Assembly: GCA_948144175.1 (NCBI GenBank)
Contig: CANXME010002275.1
Location: 231,001-295,000, forward strand
Origin: Closterium sp. NIES-65
Taxonomy: Eukaryota; Streptophyta; Zygnematophyceae; Desmidiales; Closteriaceae
Length of the DNA stretch: 64,000 nucleotides
Direction of reading: 5' to 3'
The notes beneath the pieces were generated by a model. That model worked only from the letters and a program-made list of their open reading frames with translations. It did not search any database and was not told where the DNA came from. The translations under genes were made by a program, and so were the position numbers. Shown in pieces: positions 20,820 through 31,161 of this stretch (position 1 is the stretch's first letter; the number at the start of each line of letters is the position of its first letter).

Positions 20820-21370
20820 TCGAGGCAGGGCCGAAAGGGGCGGCGACGGGGCCGCAAGGGGCGGCGACGGGGCCGCTGGAGGCGGCGACGGGGCCGCTGG
20901 AGGCGGCGACGAGGCCGATAGGGGCGGCGACGGGGCCATTAGGGGCGGCGACGGGGCCGCAAGGGGCGGCGTCGGGGCCGCTGGAGGCGGCGACGAGGCC
21001 GATAGGGGCGGCGACGGGGCTGTTAGGGGCGCAACGGGGCCGCAAAGGGCGGCGACGGGGCCGCTGGAGGCGGCGACGGGGCCGATAGGGGCGGCAACGG
21101 GGCCGTTAGGGGGGGCGACGGGGCCGCAAGGGGCGGCGAAGGGGCTGCTGGAGGCGGCGACGGGGCCGATAGGGGCGGCGACGGGGCCGCGAAGGGGCCG
21201 CGAGGGGCCTGGAAGGGCGGCGACGGGGACGCTAGGGGCGGCGACGGGGCCGCGAAGGGGCCGCGAGGGGCCTGAGAGGTCGGCGACGGGGCCGTTAGGG
21301 GCGGCGACAGGGCCGCGAAGGGGCCGCGAGGGGCCTGGAAGGGCGGCAACGGGGCCGCGAAGGGTCGCGC
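20820..21370 (-). repeat. NaH GC-rich minisatellite
   Basis: Repeats of about 18-24 bp around GGCGGCGACGGGGCCGCTGG, later interleaved with GCGAAGGGGCCGCGAGGGGC. It occupies the leader position of the element (minus-strand 5' side). Confidence 0.8.
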
Positions 21371-21462
21371 GAGGGGCACGCTACGGGGCGTGCAGAACAC
21401 AGAGTAGCAGCGGAAGCAGTTAGGTGGGCCCTCAGGCCAGGAGCGTAGATGCTCTGATAGCA

Positions 21463-21593
21463 TGTGAAGAATGAGGAATGAAGAAGAGAGGGGTTGCACT
21501 AGCAGCAGTTGGCATACATATAGGAAACCCTAATTGGGTTGTACTTGCTATAGAGTACCCCAATGCAGGCTAGACAATTATAACATTCTGACA
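21463..21593 (-). repeat. NaH 5' LTR
   Basis: 131 bp, the right-hand copy of the NaH terminal repeat. It is followed by ATAGC, the probable target duplication, and then by Gy0 sequence. Confidence 0.85.
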
Positions 21594-21613
21594 ATAGCAG
21601 CTTCAGCGGTATC

Positions 21614-21756
21614 TTTCAGAAACAGTAGCAAAAAGTTAGAACAGCAAAGAGAGCTTTGCACTAGCAGGCAGTTGAGTACATATAGGAAACCCTAATTTGG
21701 GCTATACTCGCTATAGAGTACCACACTGCAGGCTAGACAAATATCACATTCTGACA
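21614..21756 (-). repeat. NaI 3' LTR
   Basis: About 143 bp. The outer end is degenerate (TTTCAG instead of TGTCAG), so the left border is approximate. Confidence 0.7.
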
Positions 21757-22869
21757 CACCCCCATAGTCAAAGTGGGGTATAATCAGCACAGCAAGCAGT
21801 CATAGAGTAGGTTCACAAGTACACGCAAAGCTAGAGGCATTCACAAAGGGCAAGTGAGGAGGAGGAGGCGCGACTGTGAGAGGAGAGGAGATAGGAGGCG
21901 ACGGCTGAAGCTGTAGACACACGGACAACAGGAGCGGCTGGCACAGCGGCTACCGGAGCAGCGCCCCGGACTACTGGAGTAACTGGCTCCTCGGCTAAGA
22001 CGAGCGGCAGGAGCAACGGACCCACGGGCGACTGGCGCAGCAAGCACGCTGGGCTACTAGAGCAGAGCCTCGGACTACTGGCGCTGCTGACGACACGACG
22101 GCTGCCTCCGCTCAACCTCCCCCTACTGTCCCACCCCCCCTTTCACACACCCCCTGCTGCACCCCTAGCTCCAATCCGTCACCCCCCTAGCGCGACTCCC
22201 TCGGCTCCCACACACCCACCCCCCTCAGCGGCAGTTACAGCAGTGGGAGAGAGAGGAGGAGGAGGAGCAAGGGACGACGCACACCCGCCACCCCCATACC
22301 CGCCACCCCTACACTCCCAATGCATGCGGGGCAGAAACGCGGGCAGCAGCTGTGGCGGCGTGCGAGCCGAAGCGGGGCGACGCGCGGGTCCCTGGGGCGC
22401 TGCGACGCGCGATGGACAGGGCGCCGTCTGGGCCCTCAGGGCGCCGCGACGGGCGACGGGAGGGGGCGACGCGCGGGCCCCTTGGGCGCCGCGACGAGCG
22501 ACGGATAGGGCGGCGCGCGGGCCCCCGGGGCGCCGCGACGGGCGACAAAAGGGGGGCGACGCGTGGGCCCCCGGACGTCGTGACGGGCGACGGGAGGGGA
22601 CAGCGCGCGGGCCCCCGGAGCGCCGCGACGGGCGACGAAACCGCCGCGCGCGCCTGGGGCGCGCGGTGGGCAAGAAACCGCCACACGCCCCGAGCGTGTG
22701 GCGGGCAGAAAACCGCCGCGCGCTAGGGGCGCGCTGTGGGAAAAAAATACGCCACGCGCGCAGGGCGCGCGACAGGCAGAAGACGTAGTGCGCCCGAGGC
22801 TCGCGACAGGTAGGACAGCAGCGGAAGCAGGTGGGCCCACAGGCCAGGAGCGATCTCGCTCTGATAGCA

Positions 22870-22943
22870 TGTCAGAATCGGTAGCTGAAAGTTAGAACAG
22901 ATAAGAGAGCTTTGCACTAGCAGGCAATTGAGTACATATAGGA
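22870..22943 (-). repeat. NaI 5' LTR, truncated
   Basis: This matches the first half of the left LTR (AGTTAGAACAG, GAGAGCTTTGCACTAGCAGG) and stops at the NaJ border. Confidence 0.75.
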
Positions 22944-22957
22944 TGTCAGAATCCCAA

Positions 22958-22968
22958 CCACTAGACCA
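22958..22968 (-). promoter_or_regulatory. NaJ LTR: perfect pol III A-box match
   Basis: The minus strand reads TGGTCTAGTGG, matching the A-box consensus TRGYNNARNNG. It lies near the downstream end of the repeat. In an undamaged 5' LTR it would sit about 34 nt upstream of the B-box beyond the PBS. In this copy the 5' LTR is truncated just at the box, so the pair is not intact here. Confidence 0.45.
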
Positions 22969-23148
22969 TTGGGATAAAAGGGCTTGTTTCAGTAGCGGGT
23001 CAGTGCGCCCATAACCCCCAAGACGAACGCGCATGTAACCCTCTCCAGGATCAATCGGGCATCCACAGTGCAGATCTACTGACACCCCCCCACACTGGGA
23101 GGCCCAGGACTAAGCACAGCGGCAACGGCCTACATGTGCATACACCGG

Positions 23149-23157
23149 GAATCGAAC
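23149..23157 (-). promoter_or_regulatory. NaJ leader: perfect pol III B-box match
   Basis: The minus strand reads GTTCGATTC within TCGGGTTCGATTCCCGG, matching the B-box consensus GWTCRANNC and able to form a T-arm-like hairpin. It is immediately downstream of the PBS. Confidence 0.5.
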
Positions 23158-23198
23158 CCGAGACCGCTTTGATACCATGTCAGAATCCCAACCACTAG

Positions 23199-23350
23199 TG
23201 ACCATGGATTTTTTCACGGGGTTATCAGCGAAACCCAGAGTTAGCGACACAGTCATAGTCGTCATCGATGGGTTGACGAAAATGGCTCAATATGTTGCGT
23301 GCACCGCTCGCTTGTTCATCGCAGCCGTCGTTCGACTTTAGGGTTATCGG
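23199..23350 (+). pseudogene. Gy0 gypsy integrase relic, first core segment
   Basis: The frame reads MDFFTGLSAKPRVSDTVIVV then DGLTKMAQYVACT, the start of a gypsy integrase catalytic core. The first catalytic Asp is the D of MDF. A stop follows near 23,338 and GyD interrupts at 23,351. The 50 or so residues expected between the HHCC start (before NaH) and this point are missing, which suggests a deletion at the NaI/NaJ junction. Confidence 0.75.
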
Positions 23351-23648
23351 TGTGAGAGTACGACGGCTTATGCTAGCTATGCTTGCTTGCCTCTACTTTA
23401 TCATGCTATTTCTAGCATAGGATAATCATATGCATGCATGAATTGTTTGATTTCCTAGGCTAGGTGTTTTCCTATATTTTATTATAGTTATAGCACCGAG
23501 CTAGGTTGCGTGCACCAAATTCTGGCTTTTCGGTTGCCACCGAATTGCCTTCTACCGAATTCGGTAAGGATCTGTTCGGGACGCTTCGCGACCCGCGGAA
23601 CCTTCGCGTAACACCTGGTTACGGGGCCTTGTGTCGAGCCTATATATA
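23351..23648 (+). repeat. GyD 5' LTR, first part
   Basis: 298 bp up to the TATATATA stretch, where CopE has inserted. The run CCTATATATAGCC in the intact 3' copy is a plausible LTR TATA box. Confidence 0.9.
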
Positions 23649-23783
23649 TGTTGAGATAGAGGCGAGGAATGGGTGCACCATGAAATGAAACAAGTACAAG
23701 TACCAACCCTAATTGGGTTGTACCCCCTATGGGCTACCCCACTACAGCCTAAATATATGCATCAGTAATATAATCATCTGACA
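23649..23783 (-). repeat. CopE 3' LTR
   Basis: 135 bp, TGTTGAGATAG...ATCTGACA on the plus strand. Confidence 0.9.
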
Positions 23784-24003
23784 CACCCCCATAGGCAAAG
23801 TGGGGGAGAGCAAGGGGTCACAAGACCAGTCAAGCAAAGCAAAGCAAAGCAAAGCAAGCTCAGGGTGGATCTCAAGGATACCACACAAATTCCGAGCACA
23901 AGGTCAAGGCCACAAGGCCAGTTCACATGCAGCAGAGCATATATATATAACAGTGCTAAACAAACAAGAGCAAGGATATATATATGCAGCAGTACAGGCA
24001 AGG

Positions 24004-27000
24004 TCAAGAGGTAAGCAAGTGAGGCCTAGTGGGCACAAGGCCTAGCAGAGTGCAAAAGCGCTGATGTTCACGAGGCGGAAGTGCCTTGGTGAACACATCA
24101 GCAGTGTTGGCCTCAGTGGCCACAAAACGCAGGCGAAGCTGACCACGCTGCTGCAGCGATCGAGCAAGGAAGTAGCGCAGAGCAATGTGCTTCGTCCTGT
24201 GCTCCAGTCTGTGCTCCTCACACAAGGCAATGGTTGCCTTGTTGTCGACGTACAGCACTGGAGGAGAACGAGGCCGCTCTCCAAGGTCAGTCAGCAGGTA
24301 GGTGAGCCAGCGAAGCTCCTGGGCAGCCATGGCCGTGGCGTAGATCTCAGCCTCACAGCTGGAGCTGAGAACCGAAGAAGAGCGAGTAGAGCGCCAAGAG
24401 ACAGAGCCAGAGCCAAGACTGAAGGTGTAACCCTGAGACGACCTCTGAGTAGCCTGGTCATCAGCCCAAGAAGCGTCTAAGTGCCCAGTGAGCACAGGCC
24501 GCTCACGCCCTCCAAGCACTAGCCCCATGCCCGACGTACTGCACAAGTAGCGCAACACCCTCTTAGCTGCATCCATGTGCTCCTTCCGGTGACGGCCGGG
24601 AGCAACATAGCGTGCTAAGATGCTGAGAGAGTATGCGAGGTCAGGTCGAGTGCAAGTCATCAGGTACATGAGGCAGCCCACAAGCTCTGGATACGGACCA
24701 CTCGACTCTACGGACTCATCCGAAGGCAGAGCTGAGAGCGAGTGTCCCGTAGGCAGAGGAGTGGACTGAGGCAAGGAGTACGTGAAGCCGAAGCGCTGAA
24801 GGACCTGCTGCACCATGTGTGACTGAGTCAGGGTAATGGTGCGGCGTGCTCTGTCCCGGGTGATCCGCAAGCCAAGATAGCTTGTCAGTTCACCCAGGTC
24901 TGTGCACGTGTGTCTCTTCTGCAGCTCGGACTTCACGTGGGCGAGTGCGGCAGTGTCCGCAGTGGCAAAGACCAAGTCGTCGACGTACACGAGGATGTAG
25001 AACGGCGGCAGCGAGGTGTCGGTGCGCAGAAACAGCGACGGGTCAGCAGTAGAAGGAGCAAACCCAAGAGCCGCAAGTGTAGTCCTCAGTGTGTCGTGCC
25101 ACTCACGCGGCGCCTGGCGGAGACCGTAGACTGGCCGCCGGAGGCTCCACTGGGTACCAGGAGGGAACGACCCAGTGAAGCGAGGAGGGCGGCGCAGCCA
25201 GATCTCCTCGTGCAGGCGGCCTTGCAGGAAAGCAGTGCTGAAGTCAAGAGAGTGTAGCTCGTAGTCACGCTGAGCAGCGACGTGCAGTAGAACCCGAAGA
25301 GTGGTCATCTTCGGGGTCGGGGAGAAGGTCTGAAAGAAGTCAACTCCCTGTCGCTGACTGAAGCCACGAGCCACGTAGCGCGCCTTGAAGACAGGCGGAG
25401 AACCCGGCGGCCGCTTCACCCTGAAGATCCACATGCCACTGACAATGTTCGCCCCAGGAGGGGGAACAGCGTCAACGTAGGTGCCTGTGGACTTCCAGGA
25501 AGCCATCTGTGCGTCCATGGCTGACTGCCACTGAGAGGAGTAGGGACCGGCCATCGCCTCTGCGTAAGAGCGTGGGGTCGGGATGTCTAGAGCATCCGGG
25601 TCTCCCTCAGGGGCAACAAGCATGGACACGAGATGGGGCAAAGCGGCGGCAAAGCACTGGAACTCCTCCTGCCTATCCTCAAGGACGTCCGTACCAAGAG
25701 CACAGTCACCCCCGACGGACGGAGGACAGGCAGACGCAGACGCAGCAGACGCAGACTCAGCAACAAGACTGGCAGCGTAGTCCAGACGACACGCAGCAGC
25801 AAAGTCGACCAGCTCAGCAACTAGGGCAGACGCTGCTGCGGACTCAAAGGAAGGGTCAGTGACAAGAGTAGCAAGAAGACGCGTGACAGTAGGACTGGCA
25901 GCACGGTGAGAGTCCGACTCCGGGTCGGCAAGAGTAGGAAGAGAAGACTGAGGAGGAGAAGGCAAAGGGGCACGCAGAGGAGCAGTGGACGGACGCAGAG
26001 ACATCTAGTGCGTGCCAGGGACAGGAGGAGGACGCTGACGCGAACCGCGACCACTAGGGCGAGCAGCTGGGACTGGCGACACAGGGCGGGACGCAGGCTC
26101 ACGACGCTCAGCAAGACCTCCTGTAGGACCAGCGTAGGGAGAAGGAGAAGGCAGAGGAGAGGCGGGCTGTAACTGTGACCGTGACGGGACAGGCTGCGGA
26201 CACTCTACGGGAGGAGAAGGACCAGTGGAAGGCGGGAGACCAAGAACCTGCTGAAGGAGCGGAACGAAGTACGGCCGAGGCCGCGCAGCACCGCCAGAGA
26301 CAACAGGGACAGCACCAACACCTCCAGAGGCAGCACCAGCACCAGTAGCAGCTCCAACTCCAGCACCACCAGCAGCGGCAGAAGTACCCGCAGTAGGACC
26401 GACAGTCGTAGCCTCAGCGCCAGCACCCGCAGCAGCTCCAGCTCCAGAGGCAGCAACGGAACCTCCAGCACCCGCAGTACCCCCAGCTCCAGCAGCTCGC
26501 CTCCAGCGCCGGGCAAACCACTCACGCAGCTCCAGAGGAGAGAGCGGCTCGCGGCGCGAAGAACGGTCTGGAGAACCACCAGGAACAGAAGCAGCAGGCG
26601 CAGCACTCCCAGACGCAGAACCCCCAGGCTCAGCACCCCCAGGCACAGCACCCCCAGGCTCAGCACCCCCAGGCTCAGCACCCCCAGGCACAGCACCCCC
26701 AGGCTCAGTACCCCCAGGCTCAGCACCCCCAGGCACAGCACCCCCAGGCTCAGCACCCCCAGGCTCAGCACCCCCAGGCTCAGCACCCCCAGGCTCAGCA
26801 CCCCCAGGCACAGCACCCCCAGGCTCAGTACCCCCAGGCTCAGCACCCCCAGGCACAGCACCCCCAGGCTCAGCACCCCCAGGCTCAGCACCCCCAGGCT
26901 CAGTACCCCCAGGCTCAGAACCCCCTGGCTCAGCACCCCCAGTCTCAGCACCCCCAGGCTCAGCACCCCCAGGCTCAGCACCCCCAGTCTCAGCACCCCC

Positions 27001-29987
27001 AGTCTCAGCACCCCCAGTCTCAGCACCCCGAGGCTCCGCACCCGCAGCAGCACCAGAGTCACCAGTGACCTCGACAGGCTCGACCGCGTCTACCTGAGAC
27101 ACACCTGAAGGGGCAGGACCCTGAGGGGGAAGGGGGTCTACCGGGGGGGGACCTGGGACCAGGAAGAGGGGCGGGGGGGGGAGGGACGGAGTGCGGTAGG
27201 GGAAGAGCCGGTAGAAGGGAACCGACTCGTCGAACGTGACGTCCTGGGAGGACAGAACACGACGAGAGGTGGGGTGGTAAAACTGCCACCCAGGTGCGTC
27301 AGGGGGGAAACCCAGGAAGACGCAAGGAGCAGCACGAGGGGACAGCTTGTCCGCAAACAAGTCGCGGACAAACGCCCGAGATCCCCAGACACGGAACGCC
27401 GACGCATCGCCAACCTTCCCCGTCCACAGCAAAGCTGGGGAGGTCTCCGGTCTGGAGACCCTGGGCTGAAGGTTGATCTGATGTGCGGCGTACGGAACCG
27501 CAAACGGCCACAGAAAATGGGGGGCAGCCGCATGCACCATGGACGTACGGGCGACGTCCATGACAATGCCGATGCGGCGCTCAGCAATCCCATTCTGCTG
27601 TGGAGAGTCCGGAAGCGTGAAGGTCTGGCGGATGCCTCGTGCCCGACAGTAGGCTCGCAGAAGGCCGGAGGAGAACTCTCCGCCTCTGTTCGAGTGCAGA
27701 CGCAAAACAGGAAAGTCCGAGCCGAAGCTCCGCCTGAGCTGGAGACGAGCTGCGCGGATCCAGTCGATCAACACCTCAGTGACCTCACCCTTGCTGCGCA
27801 AGGGGAAGACTGTGGTGTAACGCGAGTAGTCGTCAACCACCAGCAGGAAGTAGCGCTCGTGACCCTGTCCACGGACGCGGGCTGGGCCCCACACGTCCAT
27901 GTGAAGCGTCTGCATCGGGGCCTCCGTCGGAGGAAACGGGGAGGAGTGAGGGGTAGCCCGCAGGCGACCCTCGACACAGGGGACACAGGGAGGGCCAGGC
28001 CCCGGAGGAAGGGGAGGGAGGGACCGGGGAAGGCCAGAGACAAGAAGGCGAGAGGCCATGCCCCGGAGTCGATGCAGGGAGGGGTGACCCATCCTGTGGT
28101 GCCACAGGAGGGTCTCGTGGGACAGGAGGCGACACGAGCAGGGGGCAGACTCAGGACCAGACCTGGACGCTGCAGCAAACACCTGACCCGACGCAGCTAC
28201 CTGACCAGACGCAGGAGGAGGAGACGGAACAGTGAGTGTGTACAGGCTCGACCCCGGCCCACGTGTGAACGTGGTCAAGTGTCGACCCGTGTCCGCGTCC
28301 GTGCAGTGGGTGTCCCGTCGGCGTGCAGGGGTGAACTGGTCGACCCCTGCATCCTGTAGGTCAGCACCCGCCACCAAGTTCGTAGAGAACGAGGGGAGGT
28401 AGAGACCGGACAGGGCGCCAGACGGGACCGCAGGGCACGGCAGGACAGTGGAGTAGCGAGCCAGAACAGGACCCCCAGAGGGGTCCGCCAGGGAGACCGC
28501 CACTGGCCGACTAAGCGGCTTGAGTGTGGTGCGGTCTCGAAAGAAGGAGCGAGACGTCCCTGAGTCAAGAGTGAAGGTGAGAGAGGGCGGAGCCGACGCA
28601 GTACCTGAGAGAGCAGACTCACCAGCACCTGAGGACACAGACTCACTGGCACCTAGAGCGACAGCCTCACCAGCACCTGGAGCAGCAGCCTCAACAGCAC
28701 CTAGAGCCGCAGTACCAATGCCCGGGTCGGGCGGGAAACACCAGTAACAGTCACCCTCCTCACTAATAGTCACAGCATACATGGTAGCAAGAATAGCATC
28801 AAAGTCAAGATCAAAGATAGCTACTCCTGCCCTAAACAGCTGGTCCCAGCGAGGGATCTCAGAGGCGTCAGGAAACTGGCGGCGCCAAGCGTCAGTCAGG
28901 CGGCCGAAGCAGCGCTGGGCGGGGTGTGGACCACCACACGGCTCACCCGCACGGTCGCCCGTGCGCAAGACGTAGGTGCACGGACCAGTACCCCCACCCC
29001 TCTGACGTGCAGCGTACCACTCACGGAGCTGCTGCGGGGAGAGGGTCTCCTGACCACGCTGCTGCCGCTGCTGTTGGCGCTGACCGCCACCGGAGCCACT
29101 CCTCTGCGACGAGCCACGACCTCCTCCGCCGCCTCCTCCTCCGCCGCCGCCACCACCTCCGCTGCCACCGCCACTCCCACCGTCGCTGCCGCCACCGCCG
29201 CCTCCGCCTCCACTCCCACCACCACCGCCGCTGCCACCCCCGCCTCCACTGCCGCCGCTGACACCTCCACTCCCGACACCACTCCTGCTACCACCCCCAC
29301 CTCCTCCGCTGCCTCCACCGCCGCTCCCACCGCCCCCGCCGCCTCCACCACCGCTCCTGCCCCCTTTGCCCTTGCCAGAGCGACGTCTCCCACTGGGGGC
29401 AGACGCCGCACCGACCGACTCAAAACCAACTAGGTCGGCCGTAGCAGCAGAGGCGACAGAGGGCAGGAGGGGGGAGGGGGAACACCCCTCAAAGATGGGG
29501 GTGCGCGGGTCACCACGAGAGGCCCCTACAGCGAGAATGCTCTTCTCGGCTGCTAGGAGGGACTTCTCGAGGATGTTAACAGTGAGAGTGGTGGGGCAGA
29601 CTGAGAGTAAGTCGTCCCTGACTCCGCGGAGGGAGTCAGGGAGGCGGGTGACAATGTAGTAGAGAGTGAAGTACTGGGGGGGGGGGTTCTTGGCGCAGAA
29701 CTCAGCAGGAAGCGCAGCGCGGAAGCGAGCGTCACTAGTGCGCAGGTGGGTAATGAGGTCGGCGACTGTGGCAAAAGAAGCAAGGTCGGGAAAGAGGTAC
29801 GGTAGCATGAGGTGGCTCAGTGCAGCAGTGGCAGGGGTGGAGTAGCGTGCAATAACGGCGTCGTACAAGGTCTGAGCACTCTTGTACGACCCAAAGTGTG
29901 CACGCTCAGAGGGAGGGAGGTGGCGACGCACAGCAAGACGTGCAGCAGCATCGCGTGTGGCCCACACTTAGCGAACAGTGGCATCCT
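24004..29987 (-). pseudogene. CopE gag-pol, main part (gag to RNase H)
   Basis: Reading leftwards from 29,987: gag (WATRDAAARL, Gly-rich tract, no long Gln run), zinc-knuckle-like C-x13-C-x3-H-x4-C, protease TLDSGTS, HHRMGHP and CVPC, integrase HMDVWGP then LHSNRGGEF, a long GGAEP/GGAET repeat linker (about 26,630-27,040), RT with YVDDLVFAT, and RNase H ending LLTS at 24,004. TAA at 29,968-29,970 and TAG at 26,005-26,007 break the frame. The second integrase Asp is changed to Asn (SNRGG for SDRGG), a further inactivating change. Everything else is open, so decay is mild. Confidence 0.9.
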
Positions 29988-30116
29988 TGTCAGATATATA
30001 TGACATAGCTGTTGTAGGCTATAGTGGGGTAGCACATATGGGGTACAGCTCTCTAGGGTTTGCATTTGTACCCAACTTTCACTTAGTCATTTCATTCCTG
30101 TTCTAGTATTCTCACA
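29988..30116 (+). repeat. CopG 5' LTR
   Basis: 129 bp, TGTCAGATATATATGAC...ATTCTCACA. The family core reads TAGTGGGGTAGCACATATGG here. Confidence 0.93.
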
Positions 30117-30196
30117 TGGTATAGAGCGGGTTCCCTGTGGGAACTTCGCCTAGGGCCCACCGAAGCGCGCCCCGAGGCGCGCTAACCTTTTTTTCC
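30117..30196 (+). promoter_or_regulatory. CopG PBS and structured leader
   Basis: After the PBS come a hairpin GTTCCC (30,130-30,135) / GGGAAC (30,139-30,144), a GGGCCCACC block at 30,153-30,161, a hairpin GCGCGCC-CCGA-GGCGCGC at 30,165-30,182 and a T run at 30,189-30,195. Confidence 0.65.
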
Positions 30197-30224
30197 TCTC
30201 TCTCGAGCGACCCTCCGTGTCGCC

Positions 30225-31050
30225 CTTCCCTCGCGGCCCCGCTGCCCTCTCAGACGCGGCCCCGCCGCCCCTTTCGAACGCGGCCCCGCCGCCATTTCAG
30301 ACGCGGCCCCACCGCCCACTTCGGACGCGGCCCCGCCCGCCCCTTCAGACGCGGCCCCGCCGCCCGCTCCGACGCGGCCTCGCTACCTGCTCAGACGCGG
30401 CCCCGCAGCCTGCTCAGACGCGGCCCCGCCGCATGCTCAGCCGCGGCCCCGCTGCTGGCTTCGACGCGGCCCCGCCGCCCACTCGGACGCGGCCCCGCCG
30501 CCTGCTCAGCCGCGGCCCCGCCGCCCACTACGAAGCGGCCCCGCCGCCTGCTCTGACGCGGCCCCGCCGCCTCCTCAGCCGCGGCCCCGACGCCCACTCG
30601 GGCGCAGCCCCGCCGCCTGCTCAGCCGCGGCCCCGCCGCCTGCTGAACCGCGGCCCCGCCGCCCTCCCCTCCGACGCGGCCCCGCCGCCTGCTCAGACGC
30701 GGCCCTGCCGCCCGTTCCGACGTGGCCCCGCCGCCGTCACTCGCGGCCACCCCGCCCTTGCGCGGCCCCGCCGCCTCCTACCTGCGGCTCTACGGCCGCC
30801 TCTACTGCGGCCCTTCGCCGTCCCTGCAACCCGGCCCCGCCGCCCCTTCCTCTCGAGCCACCCAACTGCGGCAGCCGAGCCGCCCGCCTGCAGCAGCCGA
30901 GCCGCCCACCTGCAGCAGCCGAGCCACTCACCTGCAGCAGCCGAGCCGCCGGACCACCGAGCAACAGTGCACCCGAGCCGCCCTGCATCCGAGCCGCTCT
31001 GTCGCCGAGCCGCCCGGGAGCCGAGCCGCCCAGTAGCTGAGTCGCTGAGT
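30225..31050 (+). repeat. CopG leader GC-rich minisatellite
   Basis: Irregular 21-27 bp units around GACGCGGCCCCGCCGCC with CTGCTCAGCC inserts, then GAGCCGCCC-type units from about 30,850. It lies between leader signals and gag. Confidence 0.8.
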
Positions 31051-31161
31051 CGCCGAGCCGCCCTTCTGCAGAGCTGCCCGACCTGCCCTGCCTGGTGAGC
31101 ACAGTACCGCTGTCACTGCGTGCTCTTCCCCTACTGCTTGCACTGCTTCGCTGTCGTCGTC

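Larger units (their letters stand above)
19836..21593 (-). mobile_element. NaH: non-autonomous LTR element
   Basis: Its 131-bp terminal repeats are at 19,836-19,966 and 21,463-21,593 (about five mismatches). Flanks are ACAGC and ATAGC, a TSD with one change. On the minus strand a PBS-like TGCTATCAGAGC follows the right-hand LTR and a purine tract ending TATGGGGGGTG precedes the left one. The interior is leader plus GC-rich repeat with no gag or pol. The LTR core (GGGTTGTAC, GAGTACCCCACTGCAGGCTAG) is the reverse complement of the copia LTR core, so copia enzymes are the likely helpers. It splits the integrase of Gy0 just before LQRYL. Confidence 0.85.
21614..22943 (-). mobile_element. NaI: non-autonomous LTR element, right end truncated
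   Basis: The left repeat (21,614-21,756) ends CATTCTGACA and is followed by the family purine tract in minus orientation. The right repeat starts TGTCAGAATCGG at 22,870 and matches it for about 74 bp before NaJ interrupts it; the rest of the right LTR is missing. A PBS (TGCTATCAGAGC on the minus strand) lies just left of 22,870. The leader carries several hairpins of the CGCCCC type, for example CACACGC-CCCGA-GCGTGTG near 22,685-22,705. No coding capacity is seen and no target duplication can be checked. Confidence 0.75.
22944..23198 (-). mobile_element. NaJ: very small LTR-type element with tRNA-like boxes
   Basis: A 141-bp left terminal repeat (22,944-23,084, TGTCAG...ACTGACA) is followed by a C run that is a minus-strand purine tract. 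The first 21 bases of the repeat recur at 23,178-23,198. Left of that copy the minus strand reads TGGTATCAAAGC, a PBS one base from the initiator-Met complement. The element is therefore under 400 bp and has no coding capacity, like plant TRIM elements. The right repeat is truncated where Gy0 integrase sequence begins. A GTTCGATTC box lies about 20 nt beyond the PBS. Confidence 0.7.

Noticed and set aside
23110-23200. A stand-alone tRNA gene on the minus strand
   Set aside because: Only a T-arm-like B-box and a partial A-box are present; there is no acceptor stem or anticodon arm, and the PBS occupies the middle.
23488-23706. Small minus-strand frame in the GyD LTR
   Set aside because: It spans the LTR/CopE junction and has no counterpart in the intact 3' LTR.
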